Source: Prostheceraeus crozeri (Eukaryota; Platyhelminthes; Polycladida; Euryleptidae). Taken from it: a DNA stretch of 64,000 nucleotides. Positions 48,186 to 60,950 of the stretch are shown here, one piece after another (position 1 is the first letter of the stretch; every line of letters starts with the position of its first letter). The stretch is from the NCBI GenBank assembly GCA_907163375.1, contig CAJQUW010003181.1, positions 367,411-431,410 of the forward strand. Direction: 5' to 3'. Both the position numbers and the translations under genes were made by a program. The notes beneath the pieces are model-generated. The model saw only the letters and a list, made by a program, of their open reading frames with translations, had not been told where the DNA came from and did not search any database.

Positions 48186-48217
48186 ATGAGCCTCTGTGTG
48201 GCAACAATCGTCAGTAA
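48186..48217 (+). CDS. Host gene terminal coding exon D
   Basis: Follows an 82-bp intron with a good acceptor (ACACCTTTCGTTTCAG ending 48185). It completes the phase-1 codon (Asp), adds EPLCGNNRQ and stops at TAA 48215-48217. The inferred 3' UTR beyond has no clear AATAAA in the next few hundred bases. The short intron and perfect phase match support exons C and D belonging together. Confidence 0.6.
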
Positions 48218-49920
48218 TTTTGTACGCATTGAAGATTACAATTTTGATCTCATCATACCATTCACATCATCACGACATATCCATCTCCGGAAGAAGTTTG
48301 ATCCCTTACACACCATTTATAGATAAAAAGAAATATCGCTGCTTTTTCTGAAACGCATATCGACCGTGCGACATTTTTCGGCCAGCTTTCATTCAGGCAC
48401 TCCGAGGATCAACTCGAGTTCCAAATAATGCGATCTCACGTCACCTACAAGTTTTTGACTGTTCGTATAGTGATGCTTCTAATCGTTTCAAAGTTTTGTG
48501 TACTTCTCAGTGGCGTCATGTTTTGCGTATTCTTGAGTTCCGGTCTATCAAAAGATTCACCACTGATTTGATGTGTTCAAAATTAAGGAATTTGTAATTG
48601 AGTTGGTTTTTAATTGGTGACATACATAATGATCCGTCCATTTTTCTCTTTTATTTGCTTTTGTGTCCGTCCTTACTTCAATTTTATCATTAACCCTCTC
48701 TTTTAATTATACCTTAACTTCACAGTTTTGTATTATAACTTTTTTTCAATTCTACTTGTTTGTAATCATATCATATTATTCAATTTATTTTTCTTGTATT
48801 TCTTGAATTTACATAGCTTCGTATCGTCCATCCTTGCTTAACTGCTTTCTATTTCTTCCTACGTTCTTTTCTTGGTCTTGATTCGGGGTCATTGTTATTT
48901 GTAGACATTTGCGTAACCACAGCATTAAGCAGACATTTTTCCATTTTCTCCTGTGCTGCTGTTTGTGATTTCTACGATGCCATTTTTATTGTCTTCAGTC
49001 TTTTGTCATGTCATCGTCAATCTGATAGGTGCTCGTTTCGTGTATCTATGTGTGGAATTTAGTCCAGCATAGTGCCTGAATGAAAGCTGGCCGAGACATG
49101 TTGCGCGGTCAATATACATGTGCGTTTCAAAAACAGCGGTATTTCTTTTTATCTATGAATATCCATCCCCCACAAGAACGCCAAACCTGCTGTAGGCCGA
49201 CGTCAAAGCTCCTTGCATACTTCCATCGAAATGGCCACCCCGTTCCACGCTACAGTGTTCTTCGGACTTCAGATCCCTAATGTCACATGTGGAAAGGTGG
49301 ACCGCACGCGTCCACTTGCTTCAACATCTTCTCCTCAGTGCGTCGTTTAACTGTACGCAAACAGCCGTGACAACACGTTTTCTAGCAATTTCATTTTTAA
49401 ACGGCGATATTGTAGAGGGACGATTATAGGAGCGTAACAAAATTTTAACGAATTTCCCAAGCGTGAGATCCAGAAATGTCTCTCTTCGAGCATCATTGTA
49501 TAATATTGAGGATTCTTTTGGCACAATCATGCACGAAGTCTGAGTTACAATTATCATCTGCGGCCTGCTTATTTATTGATGGTAAGCAATTTTTGCATTT
49601 TATCAAGTGAATGCGAATATTATATTGTGATGCCCATATTTCAGAGATGGTTCACATAGGAGAAATTTTGGAGAATTGAGACTCTCAGAAAACGCTGCTT
49701 TGTGTGAGAATATAAGTGACGGATGTCGTTGAGAAGATGTACCTTCAATTCCACCTTATCCCGTGTGTTAATTTCACTTTGCATTATTCCAGCTATTCCT
49801 GCTTTCTTTAGAGCTCCCATTATACAACACATGCTATCATGACTTCAGTAATGATGGAAATGTAAGTCCACAACTAATAATACAGCGATGGTTTTGTTGG
49901 AAGATTGATGACAAGCAAAC
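48218..49920. other. Presumed 3' UTR and intergenic DNA
   Basis: T-rich DNA around 48600-48850, short featureless frames at 49080-49280 and 49321-49557. No gene recognised. Confidence 0.5.
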
Positions 49921-50237
49921 TGTATCAGATATGGCCTTGACTGTTCATGAAATTAAAAATTTTGTATTGAAAGAAAGTCAAGTTGTTTATTATAAAATCG
50001 TATAAAAGGTTAATCAATATATTTCGACTATTACACCATAGCCATTATCAAGAAAAGAATTCATGGTAAATACAAAAGATTTAAAATTTGATGTAGAGAA
50101 TCATAGAATTAACACTGTATAGACTTATAAACATAAATGATATCTATTATGTGTAGAATGAAAAGATATCTGGCAGCAGAAATGTGCTGCTAACCCATCT
50201 CTCCCCAACCTCCCAACCAAAAATTCATTATGAAAAA

Positions 50238-51533
50238 TTACATGTACAAAAATTCTTTTAGCCCTTCACATTCAGCTCGACTATTTATCGAGGGCTTAGG
50301 CTTCCGTATAAAGATGGATTCCTTGAGTCTTAAATTTGGTTCATCGTCTGCTGTTGTTAATATCTTTATGTTAAATTTTTTATTTTTGCATGTTATTTTG
50401 TGGTTAAAAATAGATGAGCGAAAAGTATGTAAATGCTCTCTGATGCGGATATGAAGGGGGCGAATCGTACTGCCGATATAGATTTGATGACATTTATCAC
50501 ATTTATCACATTTCACTTCATATATGCAGTATTTCTTCTGAAGCATGATTTTGAGTTTACATGTATTATTTTCTCTTCGTTTCCGTAGTATATTTCCCAG
50601 TGTTATTGTTTTTCGGGTGAGTCTTACATTGATTCCTTCGCGTCTGAATATGTGTTTGATTTTATTGTCCAATTCATCATTTATGTAATCCATTTTCAAC
50701 TACATTACTTCATTATTTTTCATCGTGTTACGCCGACGTTACTTCTTGCTTTTTGAATGTCGGACAATTGTACACGTATCAGGATAGCCATTTGCCTTGA
50801 GTGATTCTTTGAATCTGTTTTCATGTTTACGAAAGTCAATATTAAAAGTGCATCTTTGCTTGATTATTTCTCTTTCATTCTGGATATAATCGATTTTGGA
50901 TGATAGTGGTATGCTAGATTCATAATATACAAATAAGTCTTTTTTCGCTTCTTTTTTGAAAAATTCGAATTTATATTCATTTCCATGATTCATTGTAACA
51001 GTTAAGTCCAGTAAGCTGAGTGTTTTCTCATCATTTGGGAATTCAATTTCGCATATTATTGCGGGATGTTGGTTGTTCATGATATTTAATACTTCAGTTG
51101 CTTCCTCTCGATTTTTTACGACAAAGAAGCAATCGTCAACATATCGTCTGAATATCGGTATCGATGAAGGAAGTTGAAGTAATGCCCTTCGTTCAATGGA
51201 ATTCATGAACAGAATCGCAACGATGCCACTCAGAGAAGAATTTCCTCATATTGGAAATAAGTGTTGGTCATCACAAATGTCATCAATTCATTCAGATGAT
51301 GTAATTTGAGCCCTTTCACTTTTTGTGCATTATCATTATTCAAAATGTTGATTATATTCTGGATGGCGTCTTGTATTGGAATTGAGGTATACATGGATTT
51401 CACATCAAGACTGCATGGGAAGTTCACGTCATTGTTTGATGGCAAACGTTGGATAGCTTCAATCAATTGATAGCTGTTATTTAGATGAACAGGAACTGTT
51501 TCCAACAAAGGCCTCAGTAAACGAGAGGCCTTG
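50238..51533 (-). pseudogene. Penelope-like reverse transcriptase and GIY-YIG endonuclease, minus copy
   Basis: In order on the minus strand: RT palm (RLLRPLLETVPVHL, CSLDVKSMYTSIP with the motif-A Asp), then after a frameshift near 51215 FRRYVDDCFFVV (YVDD, about 51130-51150), thumb (LSLLDLTVTMNHG) and KANGYPDT. After a stop near 50739 the frame resumes at 50699 with INDELDNKIKHIFRREG, a Cys-rich stretch (EVKCDKCDKC) and GIY-YIG (QIYIGSTIRPLHIRIREHL), ending at 50238. The extreme N-terminus of the RT is missing at the head-to-head junction. It is closer to the element at 46585 in domain order than in sequence, so a different family. Confidence 0.9.
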
Positions 51534-51967
51534 AAAGAGAAATAATCAAGCAAAGATGCACTTTTAATATTGACTTTCGTAAACATGAAAACAGATTCAA
51601 AGAATCACTCAAGTCAAATGGCTATCCTGATACGTGTACAATTGTCCGACATTCAAAAAGAAAGAAGAAACGTCGGCGTAACACGATGAAAAATAATGAA
51701 GTAATGTATTTGAAAATGGATTACATAAATCATGAATTGGACAATAAAATCAAACACATATTCAGACGCGAAGGAATGTAAGACTCACCCGAAAAACAAT
51801 AACACTGGGAAATATACTACGGAAACGAAGAGAAAATAATACATGTAAACTCAAAAATTATGCTTCAGAAGAAATACTGCATATATGAAGTGAAATATGA
51901 TAAATGTCATCAAATCTATATCGGCAGTACGATTCGCCCCCTTCATATCCGCATCAGAGAGCATTTA

Positions 51968-54900
51968 GGGGAGAGTGGGGCAAGTTGGGACCCTTAACTT
52001 TGAAAGGATCGTATGCAGTAGAATTTTGTCCTTTTGCCTTGAAAAGTAGTTTGAGAGAAAGCTATCATCTTAAATTTTGATATGTTACTTAGCCAATTGG
52101 TCTGCTAAAATATTTTCGGCATTAGATTGCTTTTTCAAAAAAATGAGTTTTGTCCCAACTTGCCCCGTCGTGTCCCATCTTGCCCCATATGTTTTGTTAA
52201 TTTAAGACTTAATTAATCAGAATTTGCTCGTAGCATTTCATTGTTTTATCAACATTTCTGCCTATTTTATCATGATGTATTTTTATAGCGTTTAGCATAT
52301 CTACTTGGTTTCGATGTCGAAGGATATTAGAGGCTCAAGCAACTTTCGTTGCATTGAAATACGAATGAGATAATTCCATATTTTGAAAACTGAAAACGCT
52401 TTAGTTGTAATAAAATATGCATATAAAACTAAAAACAATCTATTTAACAAACGTGTTGCCTCAACATGATCCCTAAGTTAAAGCATTCATCAGGCAGGTT
52501 CGACATTTGTCGTTTCCAAAGCACTCTTCACACACCCAGTGACTACATTCCACACACAGAAACCACTCAAGACCAGATAAATGATAATTAGCATCACACA
52601 CAGGACAATTATCACTCATATGCACAGAATTTTCGCCTGTATTTCCCCGTGTCTTTTTAGTTGAGAGTTTGGAAACTTTCTATTTTTCGGTATTTTTCGG
52701 TTTCTTTTCTTTATCTTTTGTTTCTACACGGCTCGATGTAGATTCGATATGACTTGGATCTGTAAGCCATGTACATGCAACTCGCTTCCGTTTCTTACTC
52801 GAAACATTTCGAGAATTTGTTGGAAACGGTCGTAAAATTTCTGGTAATACAAGGGAATTGACACTATAGCCACTTGCTCGATTTGAGAAGAGTCTAAAGT
52901 CACGACTGCTCGCTCTTCAGTTTGAGAATAAATATCTCCATCACAAGCCACGACTGCTTGCTCGCTAGTTTGAGAAGACGAATCTCCAACTCCATCCAAG
53001 ACCGCTCGCTCGATAGTTTGAGAATACAAATCTCCAACACCATCCAAGACTGCTCGCTCGCTAGTTTTAGAAGATGAATTTCCACCACTAGCCACGACTG
53101 CTTGCTCGTCAGTTTGAGAAGAGATTTCTGCACCACCAGCCATGACTGCTCGCTCGCCAATTTGAGAAGACGAATCTTCACCACTAGCCACGTCTGCTCG
53201 CTCGTCCATTTGAGAAGTGATATCTGCATTACCAGTCATGACTGCTCGCTCGTCAGCTTGAGAAGACGAATCTGCAATACAAGCCTCGTGTTTTTTCTAT
53301 CAAAGGAAAAACCATTAGGATTATTGAGAAAACTACATGTATAATTGAGTTAGGTATAATGATCAAATTATAAATTGCAAATCTAAATCAAAATGTTATG
53401 TTAAGATTTAAGATGAATATAATATTTGATTTCTTACCGAGGATATCCAAATTGATAATTTCGATTTCAGTAGGCCTTTCAGTTGTCTGGGATGGGGCAA
53501 ATTCTTCTGGTCCAAACACCTGGGAATTGAAAGGCCAAATACCAGTAGTTTCGAATCCTCGCATGGCATTTTGTATAGTTGCCGCCCTAGCATAAGCGAT
53601 CCTGAATCTTTCCGCAACCTCCCACTCTGATATGACTTTCCCTGGATTGACTGACATCCAGTCGTCACATGCCTGATTATAACATGCTTTAAGAGGCCCA
53701 TAAACTGATCTATCAAGAGGTTGCAGCTTATGACTGCAATGTGGGGGAAAGCTTAACATTTCAACATAATTTTCTTTGGCGAATGTAAGTGTTTCAACTT
53801 GCAGGTGGCTGCTATGGTTATCCAAAAGCAATAAAACTGGTGAGGTTTCTGTCGGCCGTACAAATTCAACAAAATGCTTGAGCCATTGAAGCAGTCATCC
53901 ATCCGTTCGGTTGGTAAGCTGCTATTGAATCTGGAGGGGCGTGAGCAATAAGATTTGGTCTTGCACGAACACGTGGGAAAATAAACATTGGAGGCACATA
54001 TTGACCAGCGCTCCCGCACAGCATACAGCAGTAACATTTTTGCCACGTTCCTGGCTGACCACTTTGCCCACTTGTTTCTGACCCTTGGCAGCATAAACCT
54101 TTCCTGGATTTTGAGTAGTCGAAATTCCGGTCTCGTCAACATTATATATTTGGCTTGAAGTAAAATTAAAGCGGCTGTATAATTCCCTAAGTAAATCAAA
54201 AAATTTCCTAACAACAACAGCATTGAAGCCTGCTGCCCTGGCTATACTCGTTGCTTCTGGCTGACGCAATGAAATATTCGGGCTACGTGAATTGAATCCA
54301 CATAACCAGTCCTTTCCTGCAGCTTTATCTCTGTCCCATGACTCCGGGTATGGGCATTTATTGACGATAGCAAGATCGTACGCAAATTTTCTAAGAGCAA
54401 TAGTACCAAACCCAAGGAATCTGTCATTCAGTTCTAAAATATATTTTCATAAAAGAGTTTCTTCTCCGAGTACTATGGAAAATCTCCCTGAATTTGTTGG
54501 AATGCGATTTTGTGAAACAAAGCGACTTAGAGTGGTTTTAGGTATGCCATAAGTAGATGCAGCAGATCTAAGCGACATTTGTTTGTTTTTGATGGCTTCC
54601 ACGGCAATCGAAATATTATCAGGATCCTTCCATTCCTTGGGCTTTTTTTCCGAACATAATTTCTAACCATATTTGATCTACAAAATAATAATGTACCGAA
54701 TTAAGTACCTAACAATAAAAACTGAATAATATATGCTACGTTGAAGTCATTCAACTTATCGGTGCATATTCGTTGGTTCAGTATATAACGAACTTTTATA
54801 TATACATGTATTAATACATATTCAGTATATACATATGTACAATTATCTATAAATATATTGTTGAAATAACACAAACCTGAAGCTGATTTTTCAGAGTACC

Positions 54901-55334
54901 GTAAGGTGGGGCAAGTTGGGACACCAACGTCGTCTGTCCCAACGTGCCCCAATCATAATGTCCAACTTGCCCCATTTCACTAAACTGTTCTCTATTGTAT
55001 TTCTATGTCTGATAAAGTGAATATATTTTCCGCCCAACTTCTAATCGTAACTTAAAACATGAATAGTTCGGTTAACTCACTTGTCACGCACAGGAAGACG
55101 GTTTGAGGGACTGTAGATGCACTCGAAGCAAGCGTAGTATTATAAAAAACAGCGCAGTGACGGTTTGTCTAGTTCATCTGGTTGGATTGATGGAGTCACA
55201 TCGAATAACCAATCAGAGAATAGTATGACTGTGAGAAATTCCTGACATAAATTTCGGATATCAAATATCATTACAGCCAGAGAAAATCGTTGTGTCCCAC
55301 CTTGCCCCGTGTCCCAACTTGCCCCACTCTCCCC
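51968..55334 (-). mobile_element. pogo-type transposon (3.4 kb) with TA target duplication
   Basis: Inverted ends begin GGGGAGAGTGGGGCAAGTTG; flanking TA is duplicated (51966-51967 and 55335-55336). The word GGGGCAAGTTGGGACA or its inverse recurs internally at about 52149-52190 and 54904-54980, forming inner copies of the ends. It carries a near full-length transposase pseudogene on the minus strand. Confidence 0.92.
52473..54670 (-). pseudogene. pogo/Tigger-like transposase with repetitive linker and C-terminal zinc finger
   Basis: ATG at 54670 (MVRNYVRKK), then a frameshift at an A-run, a psq-type helix-turn-helix (EAIKNKQMSLRSAASTYGIP), a CENP-B-like second DNA-binding region (FAYDLAIVNK), and a DDE_1 core: YNVDETGIST (first Asp), LLDNHSSH (second Asp) and QPLDRSVYGPLK (third Asp, 35 residues on). 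A likely intron starts at the GTAAGA donor at 53437 (minus sense) with an acceptor near 53297. The C-terminal part has about eight 20-residue repeats (SSQTSERAVV-type, 52880-53270), an RPFP motif, and a Cys-rich finger (CPVC, CVEC, CEEC, CRTC) before TAG at 52473-52475. Damage: TGA at 54447-54449, frameshifts near 54030-53890 and near 52850. Known family role is TA-targeted cut-and-paste transposition. Confidence 0.88.
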
Positions 55335-55808
55335 TACATACTTTTCGCTCATCTATTTTTAACCACAAAATAACATGCAAAAATAAAAAATTTAACATAA
55401 AGATATTAACAACAGCAGACGATGAACCAAATTTAAGACCCAAGGAATCCATCTTTATACGGAAGCTTAAGCCCTCGATAAATAGTCGAGCTGAATGTGA
55501 AGGGCTAAAAGAATTTTTGTACATGTAATTTTTCATAATGAATTTTTGGTTGGGAGGTTGGGGAGAGATGGGTTAGCAGCACATTTCTGCTGCCAGGTAT
55601 CTTTTCATTCTACACATAATAGATATCATTTATGTTTATAAGTCTATACAGTGTTAATTCTATGATTCTCTACATCAAATTTTAAATCTTTTGTATTTAC
55701 CATGAATTCTTTTCTTGATAATGGCTATGGTGTAATAGTCGAAATTTTTATACGATTTTATAATAAACAACTTGACTTTCTTTCAATACAAAATTTTTAA
55801 TGTATCAG

Positions 55809-57542
55809 TTATGTTTCTTGTGGTTGATCTCATATTTAAGTATTCACTTCTTTATAAATCGACATTTAGGTATGTGTCTGAATTTGTAAAGGAATTCTTT
55901 TTGCAAACTAGTACATAATTACTTTATGGCACTCCATGAGGTGAATATCTGACAACTTACATACCTCGATAGATGATGATCATTTATGTCTAGCTAGCTC
56001 GAATGCTTTTGAAGAAGCTTTCCACGCATGAGCAAATCTAAATCCATCAGTGTAGTGAAAACATGATCTGGGACATTTTTTGGCTGGTGAATATTTGGCC
56101 TTCGGTTTATATTTTTATGAATGACCTCGAAAACATGCTATATCTATTACTATAGAAAAAGATTGTTTATCTGAAGTTGACTAGAATGGAAATTGACTCA
56201 ATGTCGCCGAACATCCCGGGGGAACTAAGTTGGGCCATGACCCACCAATGAAGAGCTTGGAATTGCACATGTGACTGATTCCAATGATCCAATGATTCAG
56301 CCCATAGAAATGGATTCAGCCGTTGACAAGTGCATCTAAGTGAAAATTCTTGCGATTTTTGTGCCACTTTTGTACACTGCATGAAGCTGAATTTCCATTT
56401 CATTGTCATCAATTTCTATGTCTACTATTAAACCATGATTATGTTGCTTTCCTGTTTGTATTTTATGCTTTTCTATGTATTCGGTATACATGTATATGAA
56501 CACTCTTGCGATTTCCGGGATTTGTTTTATCATGCATTTCCATTAGATGCCAATTATCTATAACACTCACGGCGAGTCTACTCAGTTAGCAGAAGAAATT
56601 TTCATTCAAGAATTTCAAAATCTATGCTTGTTTATAGCACTCGTAAAATTTGAAATTCTGATGATTTCCAAATAGCTCCATAGATGGACACGATGTTGTC
56701 ATTTTGGCGCTAAATAAGTGATAGAATACTTGGAAATTCGAACAGTTTTCATGGATGACTTTTTAATTGAATTTCAAGATGTATCTTTCCATACCACTTA
56801 CAAAATTCAAAATTTGAATTATATCCAAAATAGCTCGCTAAAATGTTTTAAGATTTCAAAACTTTTAAATTTCTCTCCATTATTGAACTATCGTGACTTA
56901 GTGTGTTCAGAAAGTGAAAACATTTTTTTCTGGATAATTTTTTAGGGGATAATCGAATTCTGACCCACCGTGCACTATAAAGAAATCCTTGTCAAAGTTT
57001 TTGACAAGGGTTTAGAATTGAATCATGTGTGCATTTGCGTTTTCCATGTATACATGCTGATCCAGTATCTGTCATTTGATAGGCCTAGTGCTGTGTGTTA
57101 TGAACTCAGCTAATTTTAGTGTCAACAGGGGCTTTTATAGAATAACCATCAAAAAGTCTTGTGGCTTCAAGCTCAACTCAATTGAATGTTCAGATTCTTC
57201 TTCCGTACGGTGCATTTCCAATTATTTACCTGCATTTTCAAACCCAGATTCTCTGTTACTTTTGCTACGTTATTGACTTCTTTGCATATTTTCTTACATG
57301 ATGTAAATGATGAGAATATTGGAGAGTTTGTTGAATTATCTGTCTGGAATCCACAGAATTAGCTCTGTCGTGTGAATGTCCATCAATGTTACTTCTTTTT
57401 AATGTACTTACTACTTATTTTATTAGTAGTTTGCGATTTCTTTATTTTCGATTCTTGTGAATGATTTAGTCTTTCTTGAATTGTCATCATTCCTGTTCCG
57501 TCTGTGATAGAGAATAAATTCACTTGGGTATGACAATGGCGG
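55809..57542. other. No gene recognised
   Basis: AT-rich. At 56150-56235 a relative of the 27585-27650 sequence occurs (CTAGAATGGAAATTG, later CCCGGGGGAACTAAGTTGGG). No convincing coding frame; a minus frame at 57389-57589 is featureless. Confidence 0.5.
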
Positions 57543-57551
57543 TCGTTTTTG

Positions 57552-58741
57552 ACGTGTGTGAAGTTAGCGGAACCACCCAGCGGAACCATTTTTTGTTATA
57601 GCTTATTTCTAATCAAAACAGCTGCTATGTTGTCAATTTCAGTCTCCTGATTACGTATCTGAGCTCAGATTTTACAAATTCACAGTCGTTTTTGAGAAAT
57701 TCAAGTTTAAAGATAAAAGTGGTTCCGCTGTGAAGTTTGCGGAACCATCCAGCGGAACCAATTGCTGAGTCTCGCTGATTGACGCAGTAAATCAATTTCT
57801 TTTGGTCACTACCCGATCAATTTTGTTGTGCTGATCACGAATATGTGCCTCATCTTTCAAAACAATGCAGATTTCACGCGGAAATCGGAATTTCACTTTT
57901 TCTGCAAGCTGATTGAAGTTAGCGGAACCATTTTTTAATACAAAGAATTTCTCAGCAAAATCCATCCTCCCCTACTAATTTGAAGCTCCTAATCACAAAT
58001 CTGTAATCAGATTTGCAAAACTCGCCCGCATTGCAAAGATATTCCTCTTTCTGGGTCCGCTGTGAAGATAGCGGAAACACCTACTGGCATTAAAATTTCA
58101 GATTCTCAAATTCTAATATTTGCAGAGAATCACTGCAATAGACATACCAAGAGAATGGAATTGCTTCACTGATCACGGTTTGCCGTCCGATTTCACGGGA
58201 GGATAAGTACTTGCCGCGAAAAATTGATTTTACGGTTTTCATGGACTTTTCTGCAAGCTGATTGTGAAGTTAGCGGAACACTGATTACAGATTTGTGATT
58301 AGGAGATTCAAATTAGTAGGAGAGGATGGATTTTGCTGAGAAATTCTTTGTATTGAAAAATGGTTCCGCTAACTTCACAATCAGCTTGCAGGAAAAGTGA
58401 AATTCCGATTTCCGGGTGAAATCTGCATTGTTTTAAAAGATGAGGCACATATTCGTGATCAGCACAACAAAATTGATCGGGTAGTGACCAAAGGAAATTG
58501 ATTTACTGCGTCAATCAGCGAGACTCAGCAATTGGTTCCGCTGGATGGTTCCGCTGGATGGTTCCGCAAACTTCACAGCGGAACCACTTTTATCTTTAAA
58601 CTTGAATTTCTCAAAAACGACTGTGAATTTGTAAAATCTGAGCTCAGATTCGTAATCAGGAGACTGAAATTGACAACATAGCAGCTGTTTTGATTAGAAT
58701 TAAGCTATAACAAAAAATGGTTCCGCTAACTTCACACACGC
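57552..58741. mobile_element. Second palindromic Mutator-like/foldback element (1190 bp)
   Basis: Ends ACGTGTGTGAAGTTAGC and inverse (first base mismatched), followed by GGAACC. Perfect 9-bp target duplication TCGTTTTTG (57543-57551 and 58742-58750). The left arm (to about 58080) is mirrored by the right arm (from about 58190). The module GTGAAGTTAGC-GGAACCA recurs along both arms. It shares its first 17 terminal bases with the element at 15043 but uses GGAACCA where that one uses ACCGCCA. Noncoding. Confidence 0.9.
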
Positions 58742-58759
58742 TCGTTTTTGCTAAGTAAT

Positions 58760-58911
58760 TTTGTCAAAGATCTTAAACTAAAAAATCAAGAAGGTTGAAG
58801 ATGCAATTCCTCCAGAGCTGTTGAGACTTGTGCAACAAGCAAAGGATAAGGGAGCAAGTTCTTGGCTTATGGATTGTCGTTGCCGAATTTGCCATCACTT
58901 TGTACTTGCGC
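58760..58911 (+). pseudogene. Coding-like fragment (LLRLVQQAKDKGASSWL)
   Basis: About 45 codons open on the plus strand read LLRLVQQAKDKGASSWL. This resembles a KGASSWL signature I recall from an uncharacterised retroelement-associated protein. It is cut off by the hAT end at 58912. Assignment is tentative. Confidence 0.3.
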
Positions 58912-59503
58912 AGTCGCGTAGCCAGGATTTCATTTCCAGGGGGGACAATAAATGTGGCTTAATTAATATAAGCCTACACTTATAATTTCGTAAATCAGAA
59001 GACGACCTAATATTCATTCATGCCTGATTTGATTATGATATGATTTTGTCTTTTATTGATCATTCATGATACACGATTAACATAAAATCATACAGTATAT
59101 ACAAGTTTATATCTTCAGATGTAGCCTTTAGATTTTTTGTAAACAGTAGCCTTCAAGTATGTTCATGTAGCCTATGAGTACAGTACGGGTTTTGCATACC
59201 TTGGTAAAAAGTTACAAAATTGCAAAAGTTAAATAAAATGTACATGATAAGATGTCGGAAAATAGACTTTTTTGTTGGAAAGTCTTTCTTTATTTGAGCC
59301 GCAAACGAGTGTCATGATGCATTGCATAGCGTTGAATTATGTCATAATAATCGAGTTTGCAATCCTTATGAATGGCCATGACAGCCAGTCCATTCAGTCG
59401 ATCAGACATCATCACAGAACGCAAATGAGTCTTTATTAAGAGTCTCAGTTGACTGAATGATCGCTCCTGCTGTTGCAGTAGCTACAGGCATGGTCATGAA
59501 AAT
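58912..59503 (-). pseudogene. hAT relic: terminal repeat and hATC exon
   Basis: Starts with CAGTCGCGTAGCCAGG, the same type of end as the complete hAT at 16009, followed by a G-run. On the minus strand the exon 59503-59290 encodes the dimerisation domain (IFMTMPVATATA, then after a 1-nt frameshift RSFSQLRLLIKTHLRSVMMSDRLNGLAV in pieces) and stops at 59290-59292. Its acceptor (TTCTTTCGTTCAAG) sits at the same codon as exon 5 of the complete element. The upstream exons and the other end are not present nearby. Confidence 0.8.
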
Positions 59504-60950
59504 CTTGAACGAAAGAAATAAGATTTAATATAAGTGGCTCATCATTCGATACATCGGTAACTGGAAGCAAAAGCGAAATAGAACAGGCGTTATATCCAGT
59601 AATGAATGGTCTCTACTTGTGGGTGTCGCGAAGTCGTGTCGTGTCCTGGTTACAAGTCATATCGAGACATCCGTGACAGTACAACTAGTATCGGCGCCTG
59701 ACCGACTATCTGACTCACAGAAATGAACATCACTCGCGATCGTTGCGCAACATAGTAGCCTACATGCGAAAATTAACCAAGCGCGCTACTGTAGGATTTC
59801 AGATTCTCACATTAATAAATCTAAATCGACATAGAATGAAGTTTATATCCCCGTATTAGGGCGGCGGAACGAATTTTTGATTGGGGGGGGGGTCCACTGT
59901 GCATGTACAAGTCCAGTAGAATGTTGTATTCTGCTGTAGACCTACTGCATGTATTATTGTGCGATTGAATGAATTACTTGTACGTTAGTTTATCTTTCAA
60001 TTATCGCTGAGCTTTCGTTATCGACTAAGCAGCTGTTTGTTACCTACTGTATGGAATCTTCAACAAGTCTACCTTTATAGGGTTCTTTTATTTTCTGATG
60101 ATTTTTTCCAGATGGGTCTTTATTTCCGTGTTGTATGATATAATTTCATACTTGGTGGGCACTACTCTCTCACTAAAATTTTATCTTGATAGATAAAGAT
60201 AAAACCATACAGGCCCTACAATAAATATGAATATAATAACTTTTGACATGGAATATGTCGATTACTAGTCGATAAAATCATTGTGTACTGCCATGGATTG
60301 CTATTAAGTTTTGGCTTGGCACGTTTTACAAGTGTTAAATGCTAAGTCACAGGGTCATTTACACATAGTAATCGTTCCGTCAATAGTTGTTAAAGAATAT
60401 AATGCACAGACAAGTAAACAGTTAGTTTTAATAGACACAATATGCAAGTCTGGCCTACCAAATTTTTGGCTGGGATCACCGATAGAATTCATCCTAATTG
60501 TCAGAATATCATTAAACCCTCTAAGTACCGACGTTTTTTATCACTTTAATTACCAGACGGGACGTTTTGGACCCATGAACAATTTATTATGTACAACAAG
60601 CCATCTCATAGAGATTTAATGGAAAGTTTTTACGTAAATGTAATGACTTACAATTATTCTACTGATACACACATATTGATTTATGATCTATGTTTTATAG
60701 TGTAGATTTAGGGTCAATCAATGGAACGATGTAGGCCTAGCTGTATATGATATTGTGTAGCTAAATAATTAATGCAATCAAAACGCTATGTTTAGAGTTT
60801 GCACACAAATGATAGTATCATGATGCAAAAACTTGAAGTTCAGAACAGATTCCAAAATTCTTGTACATGTACATTTATGCACAAGTCATCCCTATCCGGA
60901 TGGAACCTCCTTTCATCTCATTTTCAAATATTTGTTACATTATGATTGTA
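59504..60950. other. No gene recognised; possible element end at 59860
   Basis: GGGCGGCGGAACG followed by a G-run at about 59860-59893 resembles the start of a hAT-like element, but no partner end is seen. The rest is AT-rich with chance frames. Confidence 0.4.

Larger units (their letters stand above)
51534..55528 (+). pseudogene. Penelope-like fragment, plus copy, split by the pogo element
   Basis: Begins at the RT C-terminal end (KQRCTFNIDFRKHENRFKES), passes KSNGYPDTCTIVRHSK and the linker, and enters the GIY-YIG domain (YIGSTIRPLHIRIREH) at 51967. It resumes at 55337 with LHTFRSSIFNHKITCKNKK and ends with EFLYM at 55528. Joining GCATT-TA across the insert reproduces the uninterrupted minus copy at 50430, giving a TA target duplication for the insert. 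A frameshift and stop follow RREGM near 51779. Confidence 0.85.
49929..55800. mobile_element. Head-to-head pair of Penelope-like fragments, interrupted by a pogo element
   Basis: A minus-strand copy (about 49929-51533) abuts a shorter plus-strand copy (51534-51967 continued at 55337-55800) of the same Penelope-like family, sharing long near-identical stretches in inverse. Both outer ends finish in the same sequence (CAATACAAAATTTTT and its inverse). The word TGTATCAG flanks the unit at 49921-49928 and 55801-55808, a likely 8-bp target duplication. Inverted partial copies at one insertion are typical of Penelope-like elements. Confidence 0.8.

Noticed and set aside
59860..59893. GGGCGGCGGAACG followed by a G-run as an element end
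   Set aside because: No partner terminus or target duplication could be found in the window.
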